From Gammaproteobacteria bacterium (GTDB lineage: Bacteria > Pseudomonadota > Gammaproteobacteria > UBA6429): DNA of 8,602 nucleotides. The notes under the pieces were generated by a model. The model was not told the DNA's origin. It worked only from the letters and a program-made list of their open reading frames with translations, and did no database searches. Every line of letters starts with the position of its first letter. Position 1 is the first letter of the stretch. The stretch is taken from the NCBI GenBank assembly GCA_003232015.1, contig QIKU01000142.1, positions 1 to 8,602 of the forward strand, in the 5' to 3' direction. A program made the translations under genes and the position numbers. Below are positions 1-6,582 of this stretch, one piece after another.

Positions 1-137
1 CTCAGTGGGCGGGTGCAGTTTCTAAAAACCCTTATCTTTCTTTCAAATTCGGTGGTGGTAAATCCGGCGATACCGTAGGTATTGCATGGGTGGACAACCT
101 CGGCAAGAAAGATTCCATTGAAACTAAGGTTAAATAA
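1..137 (+). CDS. soxZ: SoxZ, sulfur-oxidation carrier subunit (3' end only)
   Basis: The last 44 codons are visible, with frame beginning at base 3 and a TAA stop at 135-137; the N-terminal part lies off the left edge. The reading includes QWAGAVSKNPYLSFKFGGG, then a GIAWVDNLGKKDSIETKVK end, which matches the conserved SoxZ C-terminus (NPxLSFxF...WVDNxG). In the family, SoxZ is a periplasmic protein of about 100 residues that pairs with SoxY; the SoxYZ dimer carries the sulfur intermediate on a SoxY cysteine while SoxAX, SoxB and SoxCD act on it. soxY would be expected just upstream but cannot be seen. A strong terminator follows 35 nt after the stop, so soxZ probably ends its operon. A second, broken copy of this gene lies near 1980-2056. 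Confidence 0.9.
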   Translation, partial: QWAGAVSKNPYLSFKFGGGKSGDTVGIAWVDNLGKKDSIETKVK

Positions 138-172
138 AAACCTGTCTTAAACGGATAGTTACATCCCCCCGT

Positions 173-211
173 AAAGGCGAAGCTTGTATAAAATCAGGCT
201 TCGCCTTTTTT
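173..211 (+). terminator. Intrinsic terminator after soxZ
   Basis: The arms AAAGGCGAAGC (173-183) and GCTTCGCCTTT (198-208) are exact reverse complements over 11 bp, with a 14-nt loop, and the second arm runs into a T tract ending at 211. This is a textbook rho-independent terminator for the sox transcript. Read from the other strand it has only a short T run, so it is a poor terminator for the convergent cytochrome-porin gene. A decayed copy exists at 2092-2124. Confidence 0.9.
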
Positions 212-357
212 AGTGCTGTTTTGCTTATCTTTTTACAGCCACTTATGATCTGCTTCATCCAGGCTACCCCAAGTCCCGATACCCGTTTCTTTAATTTATG
301 CGATCAAAAACCAGACAATCCAAACTGCTCATTTTTTATCTACACAAACAACAGCAT

Positions 358-1536
358 TTAAAACACAACTTCAAATTGCACGGTAATATTATTGTCAGTT
401 GCGACACCAGCCGGTGTATCATAAATACTCTGATATTCAATAAAACCTTTTACGTTTTCTTCAAAATAGTAACTAACACCGGCAGTGGCAAGGGAGTATT
501 TATTTTTACCGTCATTTTCCTCGTAGCTTTCAACACGTAACAGCGGCACCCATGTTGGACGCCCGTTTTCCTGCACGATATAAAATGCCTGTAGATAATA
601 GCTATCGTTGCTTTCTTCCACGCCAGTATTGCTGTCATCCTGAGTCTGCATAAAAACACCGGTTAGACGAAAATTAGCAAAATCAAACTGACCATCTATC
701 GCATACCGGGTAAAATTACGCGTTTGCGTTGCCGCCGTACAATCCGTGATTTTACAACTACCTTTTAACGCCATCCCACCGAGCATCATTGTCGGGGTAA
801 TATCGTAGGCAATCCGGCCAAAATAAATACTCGAATCACTGCCCACATTATCGCCAGTCAAACCGCCAATGCCACCGTAGTAGAAAAGCTTGTTAGCTCG
901 ACCATACACCGATACCTGCTGACGCGAATGCCGCAGCTTGTCATTATTATCAGCGTTGCCTCCTTTTCGATTAAACATTTCAAAATGATTGGCAGTTAAA
1001 CGCCGCATATCTGCATAGGTATCATAGGGGTCGGCCATTAAAGTTGGGCCATAACCAGTTTGTGCATTAAGCGCTGGACTTCGATTATAGGTAACTTGCG
1101 CTTGCGATAGCACCATCCCATAACCATCTTCACCTTCTACTTCAAGCTCCAGATAACCCGAGATGTTTTTGTAGACTTCACCGCCTGCATAAAGCTCGCC
1201 TTCATGTATAGCTCGAATTTCACGAGTACCTGATTTGCTGTCTGTATAAGGGCGAGCAATCAACGCAAGAGACATAGGGAAATTTCTATCAAACTGCAAA
1301 TTCTCCGATAGTTTGATAAGACCCCGGTCGCTGCCAATAACCCGGTAACCGGCTTCTTTAAAACGTCGACCAAATGGCGTTAGTGTGGGGTAAGCTGCAT
1401 GGCAAGATGAGCATTGTATGTTATCTTTACGGGCAAAGGCCGGTAGCGCCGAAGCATTAGTTGCAATAATTATAGTGGCTGCAGCAAGCAAGCTACATAT
1501 GGATGTTTTCAAACTTATTCTTAGGTTAAGTTTCAT
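358..1536 (-). CDS. Cyc2-like fused monohaem cytochrome c / outer-membrane porin
   Basis: 392 residues. Residues 1-30 form a signal peptide (basic start, hydrophobic LLAAATIIIATNASA, likely cut after Ala30). The mature protein opens with LPAFARKDNIQCSSCHAAYP, holding one haem c motif C42-S-S-C45-H46, followed by TLTPFGRRFKEAGYR. The pattern FAR...CxxCHxxxPxLxxFGRxFKxxGY is the hallmark of the N-terminus of Cyc2-type cytochrome-porins. The remaining ~325 residues are rich in alternating aromatic/polar stretches and end in QFEVVF, with a C-terminal Phe, as outer-membrane beta-barrels do. Known Cyc2 proteins oxidise Fe(II) at the cell surface and pass electrons inward; whether this one uses iron, a sulfur species or another donor is not shown by sequence. 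The length is at the short end of the family as I know it. It is transcribed towards soxZ and has its own SD and promoter. A monohaem outer-membrane protein of unrelated function is the alternative. Confidence 0.75.
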   Translation of the reverse strand: MKLNLRISLKTSICSLLAAATIIIATNASALPAFARKDNIQCSSCHAAYPTLTPFGRRFKEAGYRVIGSDRGLIKLSENLQFDRNFPMSLALIARPYTDSKSGTREIRAIHEGELYAGGEVYKNISGYLELEVEGEDGYGMVLSQAQVTYNRSPALNAQTGYGPTLMADPYDTYADMRRLTANHFEMFNRKGGNADNNDKLRHSRQQVSVYGRANKLFYYGGIGGLTGDNVGSDSSIYFGRIAYDITPTMMLGGMALKGSCKITDCTAATQTRNFTRYAIDGQFDFANFRLTGVFMQTQDDSNTGVEESNDSYYLQAFYIVQENGRPTWVPLLRVESYEENDGKNKYSLATAGVSYYFEENVKGFIEYQSIYDTPAGVATDNNITVQFEVVF

Positions 1537-1543
1537 AAAGACT

Positions 1544-1551
1544 CCCTCCTT
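1544..1551 (-). promoter_or_regulatory. Shine-Dalgarno of the cytochrome-porin gene
   Basis: On the minus strand AAGGAGGG sits 7 nt before the ATG at 1536. It is a near-perfect anti-16S match at good spacing, fixes this start codon, and implies strong translation. It is the best ribosome site in the window. Confidence 0.85.
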
Positions 1552-1570
1552 ATTGTATTATCCAATAGTA

Positions 1571-1599
1571 GTTATAGCTTTCAGACTATATTAATACAA
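1571..1599 (-). promoter_or_regulatory. Predicted sigma70 promoter of the cytochrome-porin gene
   Basis: On the minus strand a TTGTAT -35 (bases 1594-1599) and a TATAAC -10 (bases 1571-1576) are separated by exactly 17 nt. Transcription would begin near 1564, leaving a leader of roughly 28 nt that contains the strong SD. The two boxes match consensus at 4/6 and 5/6. AT-rich DNA gives such matches by chance, so this is a good candidate rather than proof. Confidence 0.5.
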
Positions 1600-1676
1600 A
1601 TAAAATGCCTCACTGGAAGATAAACAGATCATAAACATTAATATATCAGTTAGTTAGCAAGGCTACTTCTATACAC

Positions 1677-1695
1677 AATAATAATAAGAATTATT
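1677..1695. promoter_or_regulatory. Possible Fur-like operator
   Basis: AATAATAATAAGAATTATT matches the 19-bp Fur box (GATAATGATAATCATTATC) at 14 of 19 positions by my count. It contains the inverted repeat TAATAAT-AAGA-ATTATTA (1679-1696). It lies about 140 bp upstream of the cytochrome-porin start and about 80 bp upstream of the predicted -35, too far for simple repression at that promoter. The surrounding DNA is very AT-rich, so a chance match is quite possible. Confidence 0.3.
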
Positions 1696-1776
1696 AATAA
1701 ACTCTATTCACTTTAAGATCGCCCCTCTAAAAAATTTAGACGACTAACCTGCAATGAGCAAGCTTATTTTATATAA

Positions 1777-1788
1777 AGGCTATAGCCT
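1777..1788. repeat. 12-bp perfect palindrome at the edge of the duplicated segment
   Basis: AGGCTATAGCCT is fully self-complementary. It ends where recognisable similarity to the intact esterase gene begins (about 1786). A second small hairpin, TCTAAA-AAA-TTTAGA at 1726-1740, lies just upstream. Either may simply mark a breakpoint; no function is evident. Confidence 0.4.
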
Positions 1789-1979
1789 GACAGTGTGATC
1801 TCGCTGCATGACTTAGGTGCAGACGGCCATGACTTTGAACCCATCGTTACCAAACTGAATTTTAAAAATAAAGATAAAACCCGTTTTATTTTCCACATGC
1901 ACCGAGCATACCGGTTACCGTAAATAATGGCATGGTTATGCCTGCGTGGTACGATATTGCGCCCCGCAGATTGATGCTG
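1786..1979 (+). pseudogene. Remnant of a carboxylesterase gene (5' part, frameshifted)
   Basis: This stretch aligns without large gaps to 2941-3137 inside the intact esterase gene, same orientation. It still encodes pieces such as GADGHDFEPIV and NFKNKDKTRF. It is clearly dead: there is no matching start, the conserved LHGLG has become LHDLG, one T is missing near 1890 (frameshift before the HAPS segment), another base is missing near 1959 (GTAGCC reads GCGCC), and the region with the GFSQGG nucleophile is gone. It stops at the sequence GATGCTGA, where it switches to soxZ sequence. In the first 60 aligned bases most differences fall at third codon positions, suggesting the copy was under coding constraint for some time, or came from a related strain, before it broke. 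Confidence 0.88.
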
Positions 1980-2056
1980 ACCCACCCGATGGAAACCAGT
2001 TTGCGCAAAGACAAAAAACAGGCAAGAACAATTCCATTGAAACCAGGGTTAAATAA
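1980..2056 (+). pseudogene. soxZ: Internally deleted second copy of soxZ
   Basis: Bases 1980-2018 read THPMETSLRKDKK, the conserved N-terminal SoxZ motif (HPMETGxRKDKK). After GGCAAG at 2021-2026 the sequence jumps to the SoxZ C-terminus, GKNNSIETRVK and a TAA stop at 2054-2056, matching GKKDSIETKVK-stop of the soxZ end at 102-137. About 55-60 central residues expected from the family are missing, and the two halves are out of frame by one base. The start and first ~20 codons are also missing, replaced by the esterase remnant. The protein cannot be made. Confidence 0.87.
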
Positions 2057-2124
2057 AAACCTGTCTTAAACGGATAGTTACATTCCCCCGTAAAGGCGAA
2101 GCTTGTATAAACCGAGCTTCGCTT
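2057..2124 (+). repeat. Second copy of the soxZ 3' flank with a decayed terminator
   Basis: This noncoding stretch repeats 138-210. The first ~50 bases, including CCTGTCTTAAACGGATAGTT, are almost identical. The terminator stem persists as AAAGGCGAAGC (2092-2102) against GCTTCGCTTT (2115-2124), with one G-T wobble, but the T tract is lost (TTTCAC follows). It confirms that the soxZ remnant came with its native downstream region, and it probably terminates poorly. Confidence 0.88.
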
Positions 2125-2170
2125 TCACTAACTATTATCAACCCTCTAGATTTACAAAACTCTATTCTTA

Positions 2171-2635
2171 TCAACCGTCGGCTCTATATTTAAGCTGCAT
2201 GCCTTTTAGAAATTTACGCAAAACCTGATCCTGGCAAACACGGAAGTTTTTATGTGTAGGCTTTCGAAAAAAAGCACTTAATTCATGTTTGCTAATATCA
2301 ACTTCAACCATATTCAGGATATCCAGTATTTCATTAGACTTTAGGTTTAATGCTATTTTAATTTTTGTGAAAATAATATTATTTGTTAATTTCTCTTCGG
2401 GCTCAGGCTGCTCGCCTTCTTTCTTGCCCAGCATCTTATTTATAAATCCATTTAAGAAAATCGCAAGCACCTTATCATTGCATTCTTTATAATCTGGGGC
2501 ATCTTCTTTTCTTAGCAAATCACTGATCTGTGCGCGTGTTGCCTCAAAGTCGGCTGCCGAAAATATCGCAATCATTGTTGAATCATCAAAATTAAAAGTA
2601 TAACGGATGCGTCGTATGATATCGTTATTGGTCAT
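2171..2635 (-). CDS. yehS: YehS-like DUF1456 protein
   Basis: 154 residues, close to the E. coli YehS length. It is an internal duplication of two DUF1456 units: residues about 4-65 (NDIIRRIRYTFNFDD... to LNGFI) and about 85-146 (NNIIFTKIKIALNLK... to FLKGMQ). Each unit has a helical first half, a central acidic/hydrophobic helix, then RKxxxxxY/FxxC-D-VL-FL. The second carries HKNFRVCQDQVLRKFLKG, almost the same as YehS HKNFRECGDQFLRYFLRG. There is no signal peptide or membrane segment, so it is cytoplasmic. The molecular role of the family is not established to my knowledge. Minus-strand AGGA lies 7 nt before the ATG, supporting this start. It sits between a dead and a live esterase copy and seems unrelated to them in function. 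Confidence 0.88.
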   Translation of the reverse strand: MTNNDIIRRIRYTFNFDDSTMIAIFSAADFEATRAQISDLLRKEDAPDYKECNDKVLAIFLNGFINKMLGKKEGEQPEPEEKLTNNIIFTKIKIALNLKSNEILDILNMVEVDISKHELSAFFRKPTHKNFRVCQDQVLRKFLKGMQLKYRADG

Positions 2636-2802
2636 TAATCGTTCCTGTGTTGTTTATTTATTTGTAATCGTTAAATCACGGGGCTAACTGATGCCTTTCT
2701 CTATAATATTGTTTATGAATTAGGTTCCTGGGCTCAAACAATAACATATAAGCTAATTATACCTGGTTCTGATTATATTGCTTGTAGGGATATTTTTCAT
2801 CA

Positions 2803-2831
2803 TTGATAGTGCTTACTATTCAAAATAAAAT
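2803..2831 (+). promoter_or_regulatory. Predicted sigma70 promoter of the esterase gene
   Basis: TTGATA (2803-2808) and TAAAAT (2826-2831) are spaced by 17 nt, each matching consensus at 5/6. Transcription would start near 2838, giving a leader of about 60 nt. The best SD-like element in that leader, AGGTG near 2880, is about 13 nt from the ATG, so translation may be modest. The rest of the 2636-2898 gap shows no gene; I could not pick out a convincing promoter for the divergent yehS. Confidence 0.55.
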
Positions 2832-2898
2832 ATTGGCCAACTGAGATCAATCTAGCCTCTACGTTTAAAATCTACCCGTCAGGTGATAAACTAAAACA

Positions 2899-3564
2899 AT
2901 GCAAACACTCAAAACCCTTGAAATAAATATAGCCGATGCACGCTACAGCGTGATCTGGCTACATGGCCTGGGCGCCGATGGCCATGACTTTGAACCCATT
3001 GTTGCCGAGCTGAATTTTAAAAATAAAGATAAAACCCGCTTTGTTTTTCCACATGCACCGAGCATACCGATTACCGTAAACAATGGCATGGTTATGCCCG
3101 CATGGTACGATATTGTAGCCCCGCAGATTGATGCTGAGCAGGACGAAAAAGGCATACGCCACTCCGCCATGCAAATTAACCAGCTCATTGAAGCTGAAAT
3201 TGAGCGCGGCATTGACAGTAAAAATATTTTACTCGCTGGCTTCTCTCAAGGTGGCGCCATTGCGTTACACACGGGTCTACGATTTAGCAAACCACTCGCG
3301 GGTATTATAGCCTTATCCACTTACTTACCATTGGATACGTTTGTGCCTGCCGAAGCAGCTACTACCAATAAAGATATTGCTATTTTTTATGCCCATGGAA
3401 CACAGGATCCTGTTATTCCAATATTGCTAGCGGAAACATCAAAAGAATTTTTAACCCGACAGGGTTACAATATTGACTGGCACCGCTACCCAATGGAACA
3501 TAGCGTGATACCACAGGAAATAGATGATATCAGCCACTGGTTAGACCGAATATTGATAAATTAA
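2899..3564 (+). CDS. Carboxylesterase, phospholipase/carboxylesterase family (alpha/beta hydrolase)
   Basis: 221 residues, the usual size for this family (Abhydrolase_2; related to Pseudomonas EstB, YpfH and eukaryotic acyl-protein thioesterases). Visible landmarks are LHGLGADGHD (21-30, oxyanion-loop region), FPHAPSIPITVNNGMVMPAWYD (50-71), the nucleophile elbow G114-F-S116-Q-G118, HGTQDPVIP with acid Asp170, and MEHSV with His201. Ser116/Asp170/His201 form the expected triad. There is no signal peptide, so it is a cytoplasmic hydrolase of short-chain esters or acyl-thioesters; the natural substrate cannot be told. The start fits the family N-terminus (KTLEIN...ARYSVIWLHGLGADGHD), although the SD is weak. 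It ends only 4 nt before the MITE-like element. A dead partial paralogue lies at 1786-1979. Confidence 0.92.
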   Translation: MQTLKTLEINIADARYSVIWLHGLGADGHDFEPIVAELNFKNKDKTRFVFPHAPSIPITVNNGMVMPAWYDIVAPQIDAEQDEKGIRHSAMQINQLIEAEIERGIDSKNILLAGFSQGGAIALHTGLRFSKPLAGIIALSTYLPLDTFVPAEAATTNKDIAIFYAHGTQDPVIPILLAETSKEFLTRQGYNIDWHRYPMEHSVIPQEIDDISHWLDRILIN

Positions 3565-3568
3565 AACC

Positions 3569-3728
3569 AGGGGTTGTTGATCTTTCAGATGTTAGGCTGA
3601 TTTTGAGAAAATTTAAGTCCTGACAAGGCATTTTTTACGTAGCAATGCACTCCATTGGTAGTAAAAAATAACGCAGCAGGGCTAAAATTAGCCAAAATCA
3701 GGCAATAGATGAAAGATCAACAGCCCCT
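3569..3728. mobile_element. MITE-like 160-bp palindromic element
   Basis: The ends are 19-bp inverted repeats with one mismatch: AGGGGTTGTTGATCTTTCA (3569-3587) and the complement of 3710-3728, AGGGGCTGTTGATCTTTCA. Inside, further blocks pair in the same order: CTGATTTTG on the left against its complement near 3694-3702, and ATTTTTTAC against GTAAAAAAT around the centre (about 3630-3670). The whole unit can fold into one long imperfect hairpin. It has no ORF, so if mobile it would depend on a transposase elsewhere. Target-site duplications are not clear. It lies between the convergent esterase and cyaA genes and may also act as a two-way transcription stop. A non-mobile structured intergenic repeat is the alternative. 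Confidence 0.72.
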
Positions 3729-6582
3729 AAGTTACCGCTTCCAAAGCCATACTCAAATAATGCTCAATTTCTTTTTTGTATTTTAAGTAGTGGAAGGTTT
3801 GCAAATACCGCATATCCATATCAAGCAGGCTTTTCGATAAATCCATATCGGTAATATAGATAGGATACTTTGCGCCACTACGTCGTTTATTAAGAATATG
3901 CTTTGCAACTTCAACATATAGCTTTTCACCAAACTCCAATGAACTAAACTCCCGGCCTTCACAATAAATTGTAAAGATAACGGCACCATCTACTTTATCT
4001 CCTATTACCTGCAAACTAATGTATTTAGACGGCCGTACATAGCGGTTAATTGCATGTTGTTCTAAATAAGAACCTTCATAGTCTGAAGATTCTATTTTAT
4101 AAAACTGTACCAGTTCAGCCACAGCCTGATTGTCTTCAACTGCGTTTAAAAAATTCATTCGCTTATGTATTGATGAAAAAAACTGTTGTAGGTGCTTGAC
4201 TAAACTATAAACATCATGAAAATCATCCTGCTGATAAAATAGTGAACCCTTCTCATCCAGCACGTAGATCATGGCACTTTTATTTTTAACACGGTAAAAA
4301 CATTGCACCACACCGGGCTTGTTGACACTATATATAATTGGCAAATCCGAATCTTTATCTGCTTCAATATCAAACTCGGTTAAATAAAATGCTGATTGTG
4401 GTGCAGACAAATATTCCAGCAAGCGTTCTAAAGTACCCGCCGCATAAAACTTTAAATTGTCATCTTCTATCTGTAATAAATAATAATCCCACTGCACACC
4501 GAGTATATATTGTTTAGCAATATTGGTTGGCTGCGTATAAAAGAAGGCTATTACCTGTTCAAAAACATTTTCTATACGCAAAGCAATAGATGGGCCACGA
4601 TAAGACGAATAGCTGTGCGCATTAATTCGTGGCGGGCGCTGCCCTTTAGACGGTGGCGACCACTGTAAATAATCACGCAAACAATTCATTAATCCTTTGA
4701 CACCAAAATAGCGAAAAGTCAGCACTTCCTGCCAACTGGTTACAATCACCTGCTCGATACTGAGTGCCAGGTTTTCCCACATACCCCCAAAACGTAAGGC
4801 ATCGGTGCGGTTACTGGCAATTTGTTGACCTTTTTTTGTGTAATCAGAAAATGGATCGATCCCTAAATTAATATAAGTACCCACCGCACTGACTTTTGCA
4901 GGTCGGCTAAAGTCATGGAACGATGCATTTTGTAAATGTTCATCTGGAAATAATTTTTCCATGCTTTGTATGGTTTGCAAAATTTCACGTTCAGATAAAT
5001 CACTTTTATCTGCATATAAAGCGATAATGGTATTATGGTTAAATAGTTTATTGAAAAAACACCAGGTTATTAGCTCCATTAAATCATAAGATCGCTTAAT
5101 GGGTGAACGTACCGCTATTTCTTTTTCGTCAACAATGCCGCTAAATATCATCCAGGATTCCGTATTGTCGTCCCCAAAAAACTGATGGATAGACAAATGG
5201 CTTTCATATAAATTTTCTGTGATACCCTGATGAATAACATCTACTTTGCCAGCCTTGCGTTCAAAGGCCGCATATAACTTTCGCCCCAGTACATTTAAGT
5301 CTGACTGTTTTATTAAGTGAGTATCGATACTGGACTCACGTGCAAAGTCCGATAAAAAGTGGTAGCTGCGAGTAAATTCATCAATTAAGATAGCGCGTTC
5401 TTCCATCACATGATTCACATTCCATTCATTGCGACTGTCTAGCAGCACCAGCTTACCGCTAGGCCATGCCCATTTTTTTACACGTTCAATAAGTACTTCA
5501 ACTCTCCAGTCATTTCTATTTGATGCGCCTTTCGATTCATCACTGAGAGCAATGTCCACTTTAAAATAAAAACTACGCCGCACCAGCTCCAGGCGTTCCA
5601 TCTCATTTTGCTGAATAAGATACTGCTCCACTTTATCCAGCATCATTAAATAAGGGTCGAGCACATTAATATCAATATTATCTTCATACACGGCGCGTTT
5701 GTAACGCAGCGCTATCATTTCAATATTCGGGTATTCCCATGCATACGCCTGCATCAGTAATATTTTCAGAATGGATTTATACGGTGAATTAATGCCTTTA
5801 TATAACAACCATAAACTGGCACCATAAAATTCTTCTGCCGGAATTCTATTTAAGCCGCCAAAATCAATATGCTCCTGCGCATGCATAAAACGTTGACTTT
5901 GGAACGTTTCCACCATTCCATCGTATTGCTCTTCTTTATCCGGTGGAATCAACCACCACACAGGATAACGCCCGGCTAATAATAAACTGGTTCGATAAAA
6001 TTCTTCGAGTAATAAATAGTGTGATGCACTGCCTGAGCTTTCTGAACTAAGCTGGCCAATTTCACCACGCTTGAACTTAACCGGATCAACTAAATAAATA
6101 TTAGCCTCCACCCCTAATTCTCTAGCCCAGTCTTCCACGGCTTTGGCTTTATTTTGTAACTCTTCAAGCTGCAACGCCGTTAAATTACTTTCATGGCATA
6201 TCCAGATGTCAAAATCACTTTGTTTTGAATAGGCAATGCTGCCACTGCTACCCATAAGATAAATTGCCAGGATTTCAAACTTCCGATAAGCACGTCTTTT
6301 AAATTCAAAACTTCTAAAATGTTTTTTTATACGGTTTATTGACGATGAACTGACACTATAATTCGGAATACCCGCAGGCGTTGCCTTGCTCACATAGCCA
6401 GGCAATATAGGATGATTAACGTGAAACAGCACCGGCAGCAGTTCGACAAACTGGCGCTGGGTTTGCCGCATATCGGCAAAACTGCGACTTAAACGCTGTG
6501 CATTTAGCTTTTCGAAGCGCTGCTTTATTTCCTTATAGTAACGCTCTTCACCCAGTTCGGGACTTATCTTGGGACTTCTCAT
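3727..6582 (-). CDS. cyaA: Class I adenylate cyclase
   Basis: 951 residues. It makes cAMP from ATP in the cytoplasm, feeding a CRP/Vfr-type regulator. The N-terminal domain (about 15-520) tracks E. coli CyaA closely: LLPVLFHVNHPILPGY (49-64), the nucleotidyltransferase-fold site G111-SSGS...S-D123-F-D125-IWICH, LLLEEFYRTSLLLAG, EEFYGASLWLLYKGINSPYKSILKILLMQAYAWEYP, LDPYLMMLDKVEQYL and RKLYAAFERKAGKV. The C-terminal regulatory half retains VVQCFYRV...IYVLDEKGS and FFSSIHKRMNF. It then runs about 125 residues past the FYKIE point (~827), longer than the 848-residue E. coli enzyme; pseudomonad CyaA proteins are similarly long. An in-frame TAG two codons upstream (TAG-AAG-GAT-ATG) fixes the ATG as the most upstream start, but AGAAGGA lies only 1 nt from it, which suggests weak initiation. 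The TAG stop at 3727-3729 overlaps the end of the MITE-like element. Confidence 0.96.
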   Translation of the reverse strand: MRSPKISPELGEERYYKEIKQRFEKLNAQRLSRSFADMRQTQRQFVELLPVLFHVNHPILPGYVSKATPAGIPNYSVSSSSINRIKKHFRSFEFKRRAYRKFEILAIYLMGSSGSIAYSKQSDFDIWICHESNLTALQLEELQNKAKAVEDWARELGVEANIYLVDPVKFKRGEIGQLSSESSGSASHYLLLEEFYRTSLLLAGRYPVWWLIPPDKEEQYDGMVETFQSQRFMHAQEHIDFGGLNRIPAEEFYGASLWLLYKGINSPYKSILKILLMQAYAWEYPNIEMIALRYKRAVYEDNIDINVLDPYLMMLDKVEQYLIQQNEMERLELVRRSFYFKVDIALSDESKGASNRNDWRVEVLIERVKKWAWPSGKLVLLDSRNEWNVNHVMEERAILIDEFTRSYHFLSDFARESSIDTHLIKQSDLNVLGRKLYAAFERKAGKVDVIHQGITENLYESHLSIHQFFGDDNTESWMIFSGIVDEKEIAVRSPIKRSYDLMELITWCFFNKLFNHNTIIALYADKSDLSEREILQTIQSMEKLFPDEHLQNASFHDFSRPAKVSAVGTYINLGIDPFSDYTKKGQQIASNRTDALRFGGMWENLALSIEQVIVTSWQEVLTFRYFGVKGLMNCLRDYLQWSPPSKGQRPPRINAHSYSSYRGPSIALRIENVFEQVIAFFYTQPTNIAKQYILGVQWDYYLLQIEDDNLKFYAAGTLERLLEYLSAPQSAFYLTEFDIEADKDSDLPIIYSVNKPGVVQCFYRVKNKSAMIYVLDEKGSLFYQQDDFHDVYSLVKHLQQFFSSIHKRMNFLNAVEDNQAVAELVQFYKIESSDYEGSYLEQHAINRYVRPSKYISLQVIGDKVDGAVIFTIYCEGREFSSLEFGEKLYVEVAKHILNKRRSGAKYPIYITDMDLSKSLLDMDMRYLQTFHYLKYKKEIEHYLSMALEAVT

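Noticed and set aside
298..540. Plus-strand open frame of 80 codons
   Set aside because: It runs antisense through the C-terminal codons of the cytochrome-porin gene, has no SD, and its protein has no recognisable features.
1754..1798. Mini-ORF MSKLILYKGYSLTV
   Set aside because: Only 14 codons, no good SD, and its end overlaps the esterase remnant in the wrong frame; best seen as debris.
1764..1985. Minus-strand open frame of 73 codons
   Set aside because: It is antisense to the esterase/soxZ remnant; a similar antisense frame exists opposite the intact esterase, so it is a shadow of the coding bias.
2943..3212. Minus-strand open frame of 89 codons inside the esterase gene
   Set aside because: The plus-strand frame has the full catalytic triad and family match; this is an antisense shadow.
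3569..3728. Integron attC site
   Set aside because: A GTTAGGC string occurs at 3591-3597, but there is no matching RYYYAAC partner at the other end and no cassette structure; the terminal repeats fit a MITE-like element better.
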